Positions 26,401-34,337 are shown, counted from the first letter of the stretch. The stretch: 64,000 bases of DNA from Paenibacillus_L residui (GCF_042677205.1 NZ_JBHTIU010000002.1:5498-69497); one strand, 5' to 3'. Notes: generated by a model not told the origin, from the sequence alone. Numbers and translations: made by a program.

Positions 26401-28109
26401 TCAAGGGAGGAGTGAACGGCGCTCCGCATGGCGACCTGGATACCGGATCGTTCGTCTTCGATGCGTATGGTGTCCGTTGGGCCGAAGACTTCGGCAGTGA
26501 AGACTATAATGTTCCCGGTTATTGGGACAACGGGGTTAACGGCGCCCGATGGAATTATTACCGCAAGCGTGCGGAAGGCCATAACACGTTGGTGATCCAG
26601 CCGTCCGCCAGAGCGGATCAGAGGGAAGCGGCCGTTTCCGAAATCGTCCGCAGCGAATTCAACCGCCCGCAAGGCGCGTTTGCGATAACGGATATGACGC
26701 CCGCTTATCGGGATCAGGCAGTGTCCGTCCGCAGAGGCACGGCGCTTCTGGATCATCGGAGGCAGTTTCTCGTTCAGGATGAAGTGGAGAACAAGGTGCC
26801 TTCCGAGCTGTATTGGTTCATGCATACACGGGCGAATATCGATATAGACGATACGGGAACCTCGGCCGTGTTGAGTTATGGCGACAAGCGTTTGCTGGTC
26901 AAAATCTTGTCCCCGGGAGAGGCGAAGTTCAGCGTCATGCCGGCCGAGCCCTTGCCTACCTCTCCGAATCCTTCCGGCCAGAATCCGAATATCGGGGTCC
27001 GGAAGCTGGCCATCCATATGGAGGGGGTATTGAACACGACGATCAGCGTCTGGATGGTGCCTCTCATGCCGGGAGAGCCCCTGCCGCAGCAGGCGCCGGC
27101 GGTTGTGCCGCTCGATCAATGGCAGGTCATGGAAGGGGAGTTGGCCGAGGCTGGGGGCATAACGGTCGACGGTCAGCCGGTGGCCCGTTTCAAATCCAAG
27201 AAATATGTATATGAAATGGAACTGCCGGCGGATCAGGAGAAGCCCCCTGTCGTCAATGCCGTTCCATCTGTGGACGGGCATCAGGTTCATGTTCGGCAGG
27301 CGGAGCAAATTCCGGGTATGGCTCGCATAACCGTTACGGACCCGTCCGGTGTACGAAGCGAGGGAGTCTATTATATCTACTTTACGAGCCAGGCCCAGTA
27401 CGGGATTCCTGCGGACCGTCCTTCCTGGCCGATAGCTTCGGTCGCCGCAAGCGAAGACGATGGCAACGTGCCGGAGAATACGATAGACGGCAATCTGGAG
27501 ACGCGCTGGTCGGCCTCGGGTAAGCAATGGATAAGCTATGATCTCGGAGAGATCCGCGAAGTGACGGCCGTCAGCTTGGCCTGGTACAACGGCGATACCA
27601 GAACCGGCTTTTTCAACATTGAGGTTTCCGCAGACGGGGAGCAGTGGACGAAAGTATTCGACGGCTCCAGCTCAGGCAGAACAAAGGATCACGAGGTGTA
27701 TCCGATTGCTCCGGTGAATGCCCGTTATGTCCGGGTCAATGGATTCGGCAACAATCAGAATATGTGGAACAGCATTACCGAGACAGGGATTTACGGTCCC
27801 GCCTATGAGCTGGAAAGGGTTGTCCTCTCTATCGACCAGGAGGAAATCAAACGGAAAGACCGCGTTCCGCTGGAAATCCAAGGCTATCTCAATTCATCCG
27901 AGCCTGTCGATCTGGCGGGGGCGGAAATCCGTTACTTCACTACAGATTACAAGATAGCGAGGGTAGAAGACGGAATGGTCGTCACACAGAAGACGGGAAC
28001 GGCGGAGATATGGGCCGAGGTCACTCTGAACGGTAAGAAGGTTGCTTCCGAGCGATTGCAAATTCAAGTTGCGAAGAAAAACGGCAACGGACCGAAGAAG
28101 GGCGATTAA
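23433..28109 (+). CDS. secreted multidomain heparinase II/III-type polysaccharide lyase
   Basis: 1558 residues from TTG at 23433 (9 bases after GGAG); an ATG at 23424 touches the ribosome binding site. Signal peptide 1-33, cut after VYA. Two similar carbohydrate-binding-type domains (about 37-193 and 203-359) share the phrase VKIENFLETGTG. Then a Big2 Ig-like domain (361-445), two cadherin/tandem-95-like repeats with YYPNDSFTGTDSF and YTPNAEYVGADSF (447-624), a heparinase II/III-type alpha/alpha-toroid plus beta-sheet region (about 626-1270), an F5/8 type C (discoidin) domain (1322-1454) and a last Ig-like domain. No LPXTG anchor or S-layer domain is seen, so it is probably released. Such lyases cut uronate-containing glycans (heparin, alginate or similar); the substrate is unknown. 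It stands alone between a MITE and a hairpin. Confidence 0.9.
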   Translation: MIPRKWFSGTAVLLTLTLLVGTLFAGWGQLVYAESPEPDNLLQNGGYEVESGGIPAGWTPYRFSGNPEFTVDDTIAKEGNRSFRIHAAEPSRASLYQNVLIPDELKGRHFKFSQWIKTENVTGSGAFNRMFLINQNGGRTGDLIELKKVQGTADWIQIEGTIFVPKDSAVAGVKIENFLETGTGTAWFDDALLIGVESGPIGEEMVMNGDFEKRDDKGGFINWSNWIASGSPSIQADNEVYHSGQTSLRISAEQPSRAAVVQSVPLKPEHIGRAVKLQLWIKTEEATGGGVTRLQFTDSGGKRVGDLVYLDTLRGTNDWTLLERVVQIPDNAAVSAVKIENFLETGTGKVWFDDIRMVPWHSVEGIRLDQEQVSLQIGQSVTVNVYLTPPNASNPAVEWNSSNSDVASVEEGMVTAHSEGIAVIKAVTADGGHTASCVVLVGNQRGIAVFDYSADVNKNEYASGRIEGVSEQGLPLVYWKAMDAAQGVVYVQADGHWSYYPNDSFTGTDSFLVAVEDGRGSFAVSKVTVLVHPVNHAPVLEEGIQPTDKNTPVSGQIAASDPDGDPLVFTVEQQPQHGRLSMEESGKWTYTPNAEYVGADSFTVTASDPHGGTGRTIVRLYTAPTAEEIIAEIKASNPGNQHPRLLAEASDFERIRNLVSSDDRAASWFEGVRKEADSILPQPPAVYRKPDGLRLDSTAAKRVATLAFVYQITQDSKYAERAWVELEYAASDAYPDWSPQHFLDTATMTHGIALGYDWLYSYLSEEQRATVRQAIVNKGLKPAVPMYIDKTYWWVYNRDNWNFVSNGGMALGALAIADEEEQLAGLILREAFKSIQYGLTQYAPDGSAIEGPAYWEYGTISLVYFLSALETAVGHDYGFAERDGLFETPEFPIYIAGSTGGFNYSDNSAGLVPGRLLLWFANRFDKPEYTGYHRFATENNVAAGMYDLLWYRPEIYGAAEPADLDRYFGRPKAVTMRSSWNDRYGLFVGFKGGVNGAPHGDLDTGSFVFDAYGVRWAEDFGSEDYNVPGYWDNGVNGARWNYYRKRAEGHNTLVIQPSARADQREAAVSEIVRSEFNRPQGAFAITDMTPAYRDQAVSVRRGTALLDHRRQFLVQDEVENKVPSELYWFMHTRANIDIDDTGTSAVLSYGDKRLLVKILSPGEAKFSVMPAEPLPTSPNPSGQNPNIGVRKLAIHMEGVLNTTISVWMVPLMPGEPLPQQAPAVVPLDQWQVMEGELAEAGGITVDGQPVARFKSKKYVYEMELPADQEKPPVVNAVPSVDGHQVHVRQAEQIPGMARITVTDPSGVRSEGVYYIYFTSQAQYGIPADRPSWPIASVAASEDDGNVPENTIDGNLETRWSASGKQWISYDLGEIREVTAVSLAWYNGDTRTGFFNIEVSADGEQWTKVFDGSSSGRTKDHEVYPIAPVNARYVRVNGFGNNQNMWNSITETGIYGPAYELERVVLSIDQEEIKRKDRVPLEIQGYLNSSEPVDLAGAEIRYFTTDYKIARVEDGMVVTQKTGTAEIWAEVTLNGKKVASERLQIQVAKKNGNGPKKGD

Positions 28110-28130
28110 CCGTTATAGAGGCTCCGTGGC

Positions 28131-28295
28131 AAGGGGCTATCCCAGAAGCGTCACATAAAACAGGAACATCCCAAAAATGAAGCAAAAAGGACCTCAAGTT
28201 CCACTATGGGTGGGAACGGGGTCCTTTTTCAGTAGCCAAATTTAACTCTAGGTGGGGCTTGAAAAATCATAGTTAAACTTATGAGACAACCCCTC
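28131..28295. repeat. possible small element with imperfect terminal inverted repeats
   Basis: AAGGGGCTATCCCAGAAG at 28131-28148 matches the complement of 28278-28295 at 13 of 18 positions. The ends resemble the GGGGCTGTCTCA ends common in Firmicutes insertion-sequence remnants. No target-site duplication was found and there is no coding content; the terminator of the upstream gene lies inside. Confidence 0.35.
28184..28229 (+). terminator. terminator of the heparinase-like gene
   Basis: AAAAAGGACC (28184-28193) pairs with GGTCCTTTTT (28220-28229), and inner GTTCC/GGAAC lengthens the stem. The right arm ends in its own T-run. It is 75 bases after the stop of the heparinase-like gene and is symmetrical, so it may act on both strands. 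Confidence 0.75.
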
Positions 28296-28341
28296 TTGTG
28301 TGTCCGGCATGGGCGGCTGTGGGTAGAGCCGGGAGGGGGTA

Positions 28342-28560
28342 TTATTTGCTCTTGCCGATCATGGATAAAACGATTTTCTCCAGCTCTTCTTGGGTTACAC
28401 GCCCTTGGATATAGATTTCCGAATCGGTATAAGTCCCGTTCTTCGGCGAATGAGACTCGGGGTATACTGTTCGAGCCAAACAATTGATGCCATCCAGTTT
28501 ATGGTATATACTATAGGGGTTCCGCCGCTGTCCTGAAAACCTGACGGCCGCAGCGGATAC
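28342..28560 (-). pseudogene. possible coding remnant, C-terminal part of an unknown protein
   Basis: A minus-strand frame ending at TAA 28342-28344 is open for about 70 codons with coding-like content (LDGINCLARTVYPE, then IYIQGRVTQEELEKIVLSM at the end). There is no ATG or GTG start with a ribosome binding site, and an in-frame TGA ends the frame upstream. The ending resembles DUF4367-type lipoprotein tails (G-x-x-x-x-EEL-x-KI-x-x-S), a weak match. It may be the relic of a gene cut off by the rearrangement that placed the neighbours here. Confidence 0.35.
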
Positions 28561-28608
28561 ACCTATGTTTTTTCATAATGTGAGCAAGCAGTTTATAAAG
28601 AATGAGAG

Positions 28609-29241
28609 TTGATCCGTTTGACTACAAGGAGAAAATTAATGCTACCGGTACTGACGCTTCTATTGCTGGCAAGTGCCGCCTGGAATCTATATTTTATCAA
28701 TCATAACATGAAGGAACGTCAGCAAGCGGAAGTAGACCGGGGCAAGCAGTTAATTCTGCATTACTATGATGCGATTATGTTTGCCGGAATCCTGCGCGAT
28801 GCCACCGGAAGCCTGCTTCAGGAACACGAGATGGAACAGAGGCTGGGCTATAAGTATCAGGTAGGCTTGGCTTACCGCTCCAATCGGGCCATCCCCGCCT
28901 TAATTGCAGGGGCGGAAGAGATCAAGGGGAAGCCGTTCCGAACGATAAAATATACTCCACAAGCCTGGTTCACGGAGATCAATAATGCGTTGGGGAGGAT
29001 AGGAAGTCACGAGGGGCCGCTGCAGGAGGAGGAATTGAATTACCTTCGCACCGCTCATGAGCTTTTCTCTCGGACGGCACAGCTTTTGGATGGCTATCAT
29101 GTGGAGAATACGGCGGACGATTTGGCACTTACGATGGCCCGCGGAGGAAAGTGGGTCGATATTGTTGAGGAAATCAATGATATCTTTGCCGATGCGCCGG
29201 AGTTTCTGTTCACTTACCGCTCCGATGCAGAATCCAAGTAG
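28609..29241 (+). CDS. membrane-anchored protein of unknown function
   Basis: Not recognised. Up to 210 residues. The start is uncertain: TTG at 28609 or 28618 gives a positively charged N-terminus (TTRRKL) before one membrane segment, as expected for a signal anchor; ATG at 28639 has the best ribosome binding site (AAGGAGA, 6 bases upstream) but begins right at the hydrophobic segment. The rest is helical and mixed-charged (HNMKERQQAEVDRGKQ follows the membrane segment), without a motif I know. It probably projects a helical domain from the membrane. A hairpin terminator follows. Confidence 0.7.
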   Translation: MIRLTTRRKLMLPVLTLLLLASAAWNLYFINHNMKERQQAEVDRGKQLILHYYDAIMFAGILRDATGSLLQEHEMEQRLGYKYQVGLAYRSNRAIPALIAGAEEIKGKPFRTIKYTPQAWFTEINNALGRIGSHEGPLQEEELNYLRTAHELFSRTAQLLDGYHVENTADDLALTMARGGKWVDIVEEINDIFADAPEFLFTYRSDAESK

Positions 29242-29293
29242 TTCGTTAAGGCTTGTTAAAAGTCGCTATGCTAGAGGTGCATTTTAATGGAAG

Positions 29294-29334
29294 AAGGCTT
29301 CGGAGGGTCGTGCCCCGGAGCCTTGATTCTTTTC
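29294..29334 (+). terminator. terminator after the membrane-anchored protein gene
   Basis: AAGGCTTCGG (29294-29303) pairs with CCGGAGCCTT (29315-29324) with one mismatch, followed by GATTCTTTTCC. A plausible intrinsic terminator 53 bases after the stop. Confidence 0.65.
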
Positions 29335-29444
29335 CCCGTTAACTCTTGTTTCGAGTCCTGTCTCTGCCTTACCTCTCTTTCTTTATGATCCCGAGCGGGA
29401 AGGAAATTCCATTTTTGTCATACTGTCCGGCAGGGGTTCGTAGA

Positions 29445-29466
29445 CTGTATAGACTAGTCTATACAG
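29445..29466. promoter_or_regulatory. 22-bp perfect palindrome upstream of the XRE regulator
   Basis: The half-site CTGTATAGACT is followed directly by its exact complement, with no spacer, 37 bases before the ATG of the XRE-DUF1232 gene. TTGTCA at 29415-29420 could be a -35 box, but the spacing to a -10 is not clear. A perfect palindrome this close to a regulator gene suggests an autoregulatory operator. Confidence 0.6.
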
Positions 29467-29502
29467 ATGGCATTTCTATGCCCATAAGGAGGGAAGCAGA
29501 CG

Positions 29503-30174
29503 ATGTCAGTCGATTCCAGGGAGCTTCCTCTCGGCTCGTTGCTGAAGGACCTGCTGCGGGAGCGTTCGCTCTCGATGCGGAAATTGAGTGAACGGACCGG
29601 TATTCATACAGCGACCATTTCACGGATTATCAATGGCAAACAGCAGGCCAAGCCGGACCATCTGCGCAAGCTGTCCGATCATTTGCAGGTGCCGGCGGAG
29701 CAGTTGTTTCGGGCGGCAGGCTATGCGGTCGGGGAGCCGCTGGAGGAAAATCCGTCTCAGATCGATGAAATCGTCTCGATTATTTATGAGGTGCTGGCCT
29801 CTTCCCAATGGTTCCACGAGCATTTTACGGTAGAGCGGATCGAACAGGAGCTGAACAAATACGAGCAATATGCCCGGACCAAGGAAGGGCAGCAGGTCAT
29901 CCATAGCGATTTTCGGGCCAAGCTGGATCAGGTAAGCGGGGCGGGGCCTTTCATAAATCAATTAAGCGATATGTACCGAATCTATGAAGAGGGGCAGGCG
30001 TCGCCGGAGGAGCGGGCCGTTCTCGGCAGCGGGCTGCTTTATTTTATTTTATCGACCGATATTATACCGGATTATATCTTTCCGTTCGGCTATTTGGACG
30101 ATGCCATAGCCGTTCATCTTGTACAGCGGAGGCTGAAGGAGATCACGGAATCCCGACTCCGTTCCGAAGGCTGA
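29503..30174 (+). CDS. XRE-family HTH protein with C-terminal DUF1232 membrane domain
   Basis: 223 residues. An N-terminal XRE helix-turn-helix (about 10-70, with TGIHTATISRIINGKQQ) is fused to a C-terminal DUF1232 (YkvA-like) domain (about 170-215, LLYFILSTDIIPDY then LDDAIAVHLV), a hydrophobic hairpin often taken as membrane-associated. The middle is helical. The ATG at 29503 has GGAGGGAAG upstream. The architecture suggests a DNA-binding protein tethered to, or sensing, the membrane, but its signal and targets are unknown. The 22-bp palindrome just upstream is the obvious candidate target. No partner gene is co-transcribed. Confidence 0.85.
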   Translation: MSVDSRELPLGSLLKDLLRERSLSMRKLSERTGIHTATISRIINGKQQAKPDHLRKLSDHLQVPAEQLFRAAGYAVGEPLEENPSQIDEIVSIIYEVLASSQWFHEHFTVERIEQELNKYEQYARTKEGQQVIHSDFRAKLDQVSGAGPFINQLSDMYRIYEEGQASPEERAVLGSGLLYFILSTDIIPDYIFPFGYLDDAIAVHLVQRRLKEITESRLRSEG

Positions 30175-30440
30175 ATGTTATGGAACAGGTTCGCTGCTTG
30201 AAGCGATGTTTGTTTGCTCGCACCGTGCATCTGAATGGGCGGAAAGTCCGTCCGATGCACTTTGTATTGTTTTCGAAAGCATAACCAAGAACGAACCCAA
30301 TAAGAGGTCTGTATCGAGAACATCATCCGTAATTGGGACCCAATAAAGGCAGCAATCACTTATGTCTAACCGATAATCTCGGGAATAGGAAATAAATGGG
30401 GATCACTTGTTTGACGCTATCTAATGGGCCACAATAAAAA
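30175..30440. other. intergenic region
   Basis: About 265 bases, 348 if counted to the next stop codon. No supported gene. A minus-strand frame through 30114-30359 overlaps the end of the XRE gene, lacks a ribosome binding site and has no recognisable family. Confidence 0.45.
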
Positions 30441-30481
30441 CAGCAGCCGGACCTCCTATGGAAAGAAGGCCTCGGCTGCTG
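30436..30481 (-). terminator. terminator of the DUF2207 gene
   Basis: CAGCAGCCG (30441-30449) pairs with CGGCTGCTG (30473-30481). In the minus direction the stem is followed by TTTTTATTG. It lies 42 bases past the stop of the gene at 30523. Confidence 0.8.
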
Positions 30482-30522
30482 CTTCCCGGGGCTGATTTTG
30501 ACAGGTGAATCATCCAACCAAG

Positions 30523-32466
30523 CTAGAAAGCGCCGGCACCGCCCCCACCCCCGGAATCGCCTCCGCCTCCACCACCTCCAGAGCTGCTGCCTCCCCCGGA
30601 GCTATACGAGCCCCCCCACGTACTCCAGGAATCATAGGTGTGATTGAAAGATTTCGTTGTACTATGCGGAATGGAGATTAGAGGGAACGCCTTCTCCAGC
30701 TCCTTGTAGCTCTCGAAGCTCGCATGATGCTTGGCGAACGGCTTGGAGATGTTGAGAATAAGAGCATACTGCATCAGCCGTTCCAACCGGGCAGCTTCTG
30801 TCCCTGCGGGGTACCTTTTACGTTTCAGCGCTCTTCTCCATTTGGCCACGGCTGCTTTGTAGGGGGCACCTTCCGAAGTAGGGACTCGCAGCGGCAGCAG
30901 CAGCCGGAGAATCATGGACAGAAGGATCGTTCCTACAAACAGAAATATAGCATTGCTAAAGGTGACCATGGCGACGTTAAAGAAGCATATGGCACCGTAG
31001 ATCATAAAAGTCCGGGTCGACCGCCATAATGCTACAGTGACTGCGGCAGCCGCCCCAAGAATAACGCCGGCCCAGCCCATAGCGGTCCACGAGCTTACCT
31101 CCGCATAGTAGAGATATAGGGTCATGGCATAGAGGAAGACGGTCAGTATCGGCACTACCCATGCAACCGCCTTATTATTCTTGAAGAACGGAGCGAACCG
31201 TTCATGATGCAGCACCTTTTGTTTCCAGGCCTCGAATCTCTCATCGAATTTCTTCTTTCTTTTGCGGTAAGCTTCCATCGCTTTGCCATTATTGCGTTCC
31301 TCTTTGGACGGTCCACAGATGGATTCCAAAGAGAAGGAACGATTTCTTCCGGGTATATTCTTAAACAGCCAACCGACGAAATCCCGTTCATATTCATTAA
31401 GCAGGCGTTGGTCGCCGATGAATGTAAATCGGAACGTTTCATTCGGTGCCTTCGGATCTTGTCTATAATGTAGACTGGCAGGAATTTTCCTGATTTCTAT
31501 CCAGCCCTTTTGGTATAAGGAAAACAGGCCGGCGGTAATGTCCTTTGGAATCAGTTTGCCGTTACGGTGTATATAAGCGACGAACAAAGGATCGAGGGCT
31601 TCCAGCTCATCCCGTGAAATATGCCTGCCGGCTAAGCCCGTCAGCTTGTAGGGAGTCAGCAGGGCGAGATAAAGAATGCCCAGCAGAATCATGCCGGAAG
31701 CTATTTTTATTATGTCTTCCGCGTAGGCGAGTTTTTCCCCGCGCTGCTCGTATCTGCTCTGCAGCTTCTGCTCCCGGGCGAGAATGGACTCCTTGCGGTT
31801 CTCTTCTGCCGAAAATGGGGAATCCGGCAGCCATTCTGTAGGGAACAACAGGCGGAACTCCGACTTCTGTCCGGCTGGCATCAGCTCCGTCTCGTAATGG
31901 ATGGAACGGCCGGAAGTCCCGGTAATGAGGCCTCCTGTCTTATCATGAAAAAAATAGCTTACTTCCCCCGAGTCGACCGGTTGGGGCAGCATGATCTCGA
32001 TGGACATGTTATGCAAATCGGTCTCATTATCCGAATCGAAGAAAGCCCAGTAGAATTCGGCGGTATCCGAATATTTCCAAACGGCATGATCCAGGCGGTA
32101 CCGGTAGTAGACCTGCTTGATTTCGTCATTCGACTTGGTATGGATCCGATAAGTATTATCACTCAGCTCCGTTGTCAATCGATCGGCTTCCTTATAAGAA
32201 AAGCCACCCAGCTTCGCGTTCGCGGGCGGGAGATAAGCTTCGAAAAACTCGACCCCATCATGACCGCCGCTCTTGAGCTTCCGCGTAGTACCGTTGAACT
32301 CTCCCTTGAATTGGTAAGTATACAGTTCTTCGACGTACAGATCCCCATCTTCCAGGAGCTGCGCCCGAATATCCACCTTGTCGATGGTAAAGGAACGGCC
32401 TTCTTTGCATCCCGCCAACAGAGCCAAGATAACCACAAAGAAAACCAAGCCGACGGCCCTTCTCAT
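30523..32466 (-). CDS. DUF2207 membrane lipoprotein with Gly-rich tail
   Basis: 647 residues. The N-terminus is a lipoprotein signal (LLAGC, Cys20). A beta-rich extracellular DUF2207 domain follows (about 25-240), then a membrane segment near 250-270, a cytoplasmic alpha/beta region (about 285-420), paired membrane segments near 425-520, and a C-terminal Ser/Gly tail of more than 25 residues ending in AGAF. This is the usual architecture of DUF2207 proteins, whose role is unknown; the Gly-rich tail is a constant feature. ATG at 32466; the upstream region is A/T-rich. No operon partner. Homologues in Firmicutes are often linked only loosely with cell-envelope genes. Confidence 0.85.
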   Translation of the reverse strand: MRRAVGLVFFVVILALLAGCKEGRSFTIDKVDIRAQLLEDGDLYVEELYTYQFKGEFNGTTRKLKSGGHDGVEFFEAYLPPANAKLGGFSYKEADRLTTELSDNTYRIHTKSNDEIKQVYYRYRLDHAVWKYSDTAEFYWAFFDSDNETDLHNMSIEIMLPQPVDSGEVSYFFHDKTGGLITGTSGRSIHYETELMPAGQKSEFRLLFPTEWLPDSPFSAEENRKESILAREQKLQSRYEQRGEKLAYAEDIIKIASGMILLGILYLALLTPYKLTGLAGRHISRDELEALDPLFVAYIHRNGKLIPKDITAGLFSLYQKGWIEIRKIPASLHYRQDPKAPNETFRFTFIGDQRLLNEYERDFVGWLFKNIPGRNRSFSLESICGPSKEERNNGKAMEAYRKRKKKFDERFEAWKQKVLHHERFAPFFKNNKAVAWVVPILTVFLYAMTLYLYYAEVSSWTAMGWAGVILGAAAAVTVALWRSTRTFMIYGAICFFNVAMVTFSNAIFLFVGTILLSMILRLLLPLRVPTSEGAPYKAAVAKWRRALKRKRYPAGTEAARLERLMQYALILNISKPFAKHHASFESYKELEKAFPLISIPHSTTKSFNHTYDSWSTWGGSYSSGGGSSSGGGGGGGDSGGGGGAGAF

Positions 32467-32948
32467 CTCACCACTCCCCTAATCTATGTATTAAGTATAA
32501 AGATGTATAGCAATATATCTTGTATGGAAAGGTGATTCGCTGCCTGGTTGTATTTTATACGCAAGGGGAAGGGTTAGGATTCGATTCCTGGGCGGAAATG
32601 GTACTTTAGAATTAAGAAAAAATCCATTTTGTGGGAAAGTGGAGAATGTTGGATTTTAAGAGAAAGAATATAAGCCATAGTAATATTTAATCATACTAAG
32701 CATTAGCTGTCTGAGAACGGCTTGCTTGTCCGTCCCTCGGTGACTCCTTTAACGCCATTATAGCGGGCCCGAATTCCTGCGATTATACATCAATTTTGAG
32801 TCGATTTGGAACACTTCAGCGAAAAGCCTGCGATAGTACTTCAATTTCAGTAAAAAATCACCCAAACACCCTCGGAACGAGAAAAAAGATGTATTTTCGC
32901 AGGCTTTGCTACGGACGCGGGGTCCAACGGCCAAAAGGATGCAGAATT
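32467..32948. other. long A/T-rich intergenic region
   Basis: About 480 bases upstream of the DUF2207 gene with no supported gene. The right part contains repeated CCTGCGAT-type cores at 32776 and 32827 (51 bases apart) and an inverted CGCAGG at about 32899, echoing the ~51-bp arrays at 2781 and 15093. Confidence 0.5.
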
Positions 32949-33155
32949 GCAGGCTTTCCCCCCACTATAGCGTAAGCATGGCGTGAACAAATGGTTGTTG
33001 GTTGAAAAGCCGCCTTATTGCAGGCTTGCTGCTGGAAGGCCGTAGTAAATGAGCAGGCTTTCCCCCCACTATAGAGTAAGCATGGCGTGAATAAATGGTT
33101 ATCGTTAAAAAGCCGCCTTATTGCAGGCTTGCCGCTGGAAGGCCGTAGTAAATGA
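32949..33155. repeat. tandem duplication of a ~104-bp unit
   Basis: Copy 1 at 32949-33052 and copy 2 at 33053-33155 are directly adjacent and about 92-94 percent identical. Both start GCAGGCTTTCCCCCCACTAT and end GGCCGTAGTAAATGA; differences cluster at GTTGTTGGTTGAAA versus GTTATCGTTAAAA. No open frame runs through. It lies downstream of the small gene at 33212. Confidence 0.9.
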
Positions 33156-33211
33156 AATGGCACAACGTTTAAGGAGGGCTTGCTCGGAAGCCCTCCGAAT
33201 GATACGGCATT

Positions 33212-33481
33212 TCAGCAGATACCGCCGCTCCCAGCCCTAGGCATATTTTTCAGAATAATCTCCGCTGCGCGCAGCCTGTTCTCCGGTTTGCCGTTGTTCA
33301 GCATGTCCTCCAGCACTCTCATTGCTTTCCGTTGAAGAGACTCGTAGGAAGAGACATCGGCTCCGATAGTGGAAGGGGAGCAGGCATCCGACATTTCCTT
33401 CCAACGGTGGCGGGCCTCTCTCTCGGTTTCCCGTTGTCTTTCCTCGGCGAATTTCTCTTTCGCCCAATAATCCATGAACAT
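33212..33481 (-). CDS. hypothetical protein in the ArsR-type regulator operon
   Basis: 89 residues, unrecognised. The ATG at 33481 has a strong AAGGAGG 8 bases upstream, so it is likely expressed. The protein is highly charged in its first third (KEKFAEERQRETEREARHRW), then has a helical part with RKAMRVLEDMLNNG and ENRLRAAEIILKNM, a pattern found in helical repeat and phage small-terminase-like proteins, though the match is too weak for a family call. It lies 30 bases after the winged-helix regulator gene on the same strand and is almost certainly co-transcribed. Confidence 0.65.
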   Translation of the reverse strand: MFMDYWAKEKFAEERQRETEREARHRWKEMSDACSPSTIGADVSSYESLQRKAMRVLEDMLNNGKPENRLRAAEIILKNMPRAGSGGIC

Positions 33482-33511
33482 GGTTCCAGCCTCCTTATTG
33501 CTCTATAAAAT

Positions 33512-34192
33512 TTACTGCTTATCAAGATTTTCTTTATTCGGCGGGTCTATCTTCTCGCTGTTCTCATCGAAGGAGAGCCCTCCTTGATTTTCGTCTTCGA
33601 TATTGAACCAAGGTTCGTCAATTTCAAAAGCGACCGTAGAAATATAGTACAAATTTCCTTCATCCCCGCATTCTATTTCGGCTAGCTCAGCGACCAGCTT
33701 CCTGAATTTGCGCAGCCATTCTACGAATTGTTCTTCCGTTGCTCTTACCTCGGCTTGCATTGAAGTCCGGGGCCAGGAGTTCTTGTCGGGGGAAGTATGC
33801 TGAAAAGCTCGTTCGGGAGCGGAAAGAGCCCTTAACTTGGCACGGTCCAAGCTGGAGATCGTACTCTCCCGGAAGTAATCACTGACTTCTGTGGCATGGG
33901 GGAGCAGGTCGGGAGACGGAAAGAAGCCTCTGGCGACAGAACGGTAAAATTTCTGGATGATTCCGTTCTTCACTTCGGTCCGGTTGACCCGAATCAATTC
34001 GTTCTTTTCCAATTCATTGAGATGGTAATGGATTTTCGAACGGGGGATTTCCAGTTGCTGCGCCAGTTGTTGCCCGGTATAGGAGTTTTCAATCAACAGC
34101 ATGACGATTCGGGCCCGGAACGGATCACTCAACGCTTTAAGCTGATCGAATTTATCGATCATTAAATAGGGTAGTTGATTCAATACTGTCAC
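33512..34192 (-). CDS. ArsR-type winged-helix transcriptional regulator
   Basis: 226 residues from GTG at 34192, with AGAGG 5 bases upstream. The N-terminal winged helix-turn-helix (about 10-85; FDQLKALSDPFRARIVMLL, then RSKIHYHLNELEKNELI) is of the ArsR/HTH_20 type that senses a state change rather than metals. The C-terminal 110 residues are acidic and have no metal-binding Cys/His pairs; they resemble the sensor regions of YdfF-like regulators. Position: first gene of a two-gene unit with the 89-residue protein. The upstream region has a possible -10 TACAAT but no strong -35. Target genes are not obvious. Confidence 0.8.
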   Translation of the reverse strand: MTVLNQLPYLMIDKFDQLKALSDPFRARIVMLLIENSYTGQQLAQQLEIPRSKIHYHLNELEKNELIRVNRTEVKNGIIQKFYRSVARGFFPSPDLLPHATEVSDYFRESTISSLDRAKLRALSAPERAFQHTSPDKNSWPRTSMQAEVRATEEQFVEWLRKFRKLVAELAEIECGDEGNLYYISTVAFEIDEPWFNIEDENQGGLSFDENSEKIDPPNKENLDKQ

Positions 34193-34294
34193 ACATCCTC
34201 TTTAAATTACTCGGTCAAATATATTTACTCGTATTGTAATATATGACGGAATATTTTGTAAATAGGCAAAAAGAAAATAAATGGAAACAAAATA

Positions 34295-34330
34295 AAGAGG
34301 CACCTTGTTTAAGGTGCCCCGCTTTTTTTG
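34295..34330 (-). terminator. terminator after the small Asp/Gly-rich lipoprotein gene
   Basis: GGCACCTT (34299-34306) and AAGGTGCC (34311-34318) form a perfect stem with a GTTT loop. It is flanked by A/T tracts on both sides and so can act in both directions. It lies between the lipoprotein gene (minus strand) and the upstream region of the ArsR-type gene. Confidence 0.7.
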
Positions 34331-34337
34331 AACAGGA

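Noticed and set aside
26388..27527. 379-codon minus-strand frame inside the heparinase-like gene
   Set aside because: Shadow frame; Arg-rich and without a start site.
28131..28295. Complete insertion sequence
   Set aside because: No transposase frame and no target-site duplication; only weakly matching ends.
30114..30359. Small minus-strand gene overlapping the XRE-DUF1232 gene
   Set aside because: No ribosome binding site, no family match, and it overlaps a well-supported gene.
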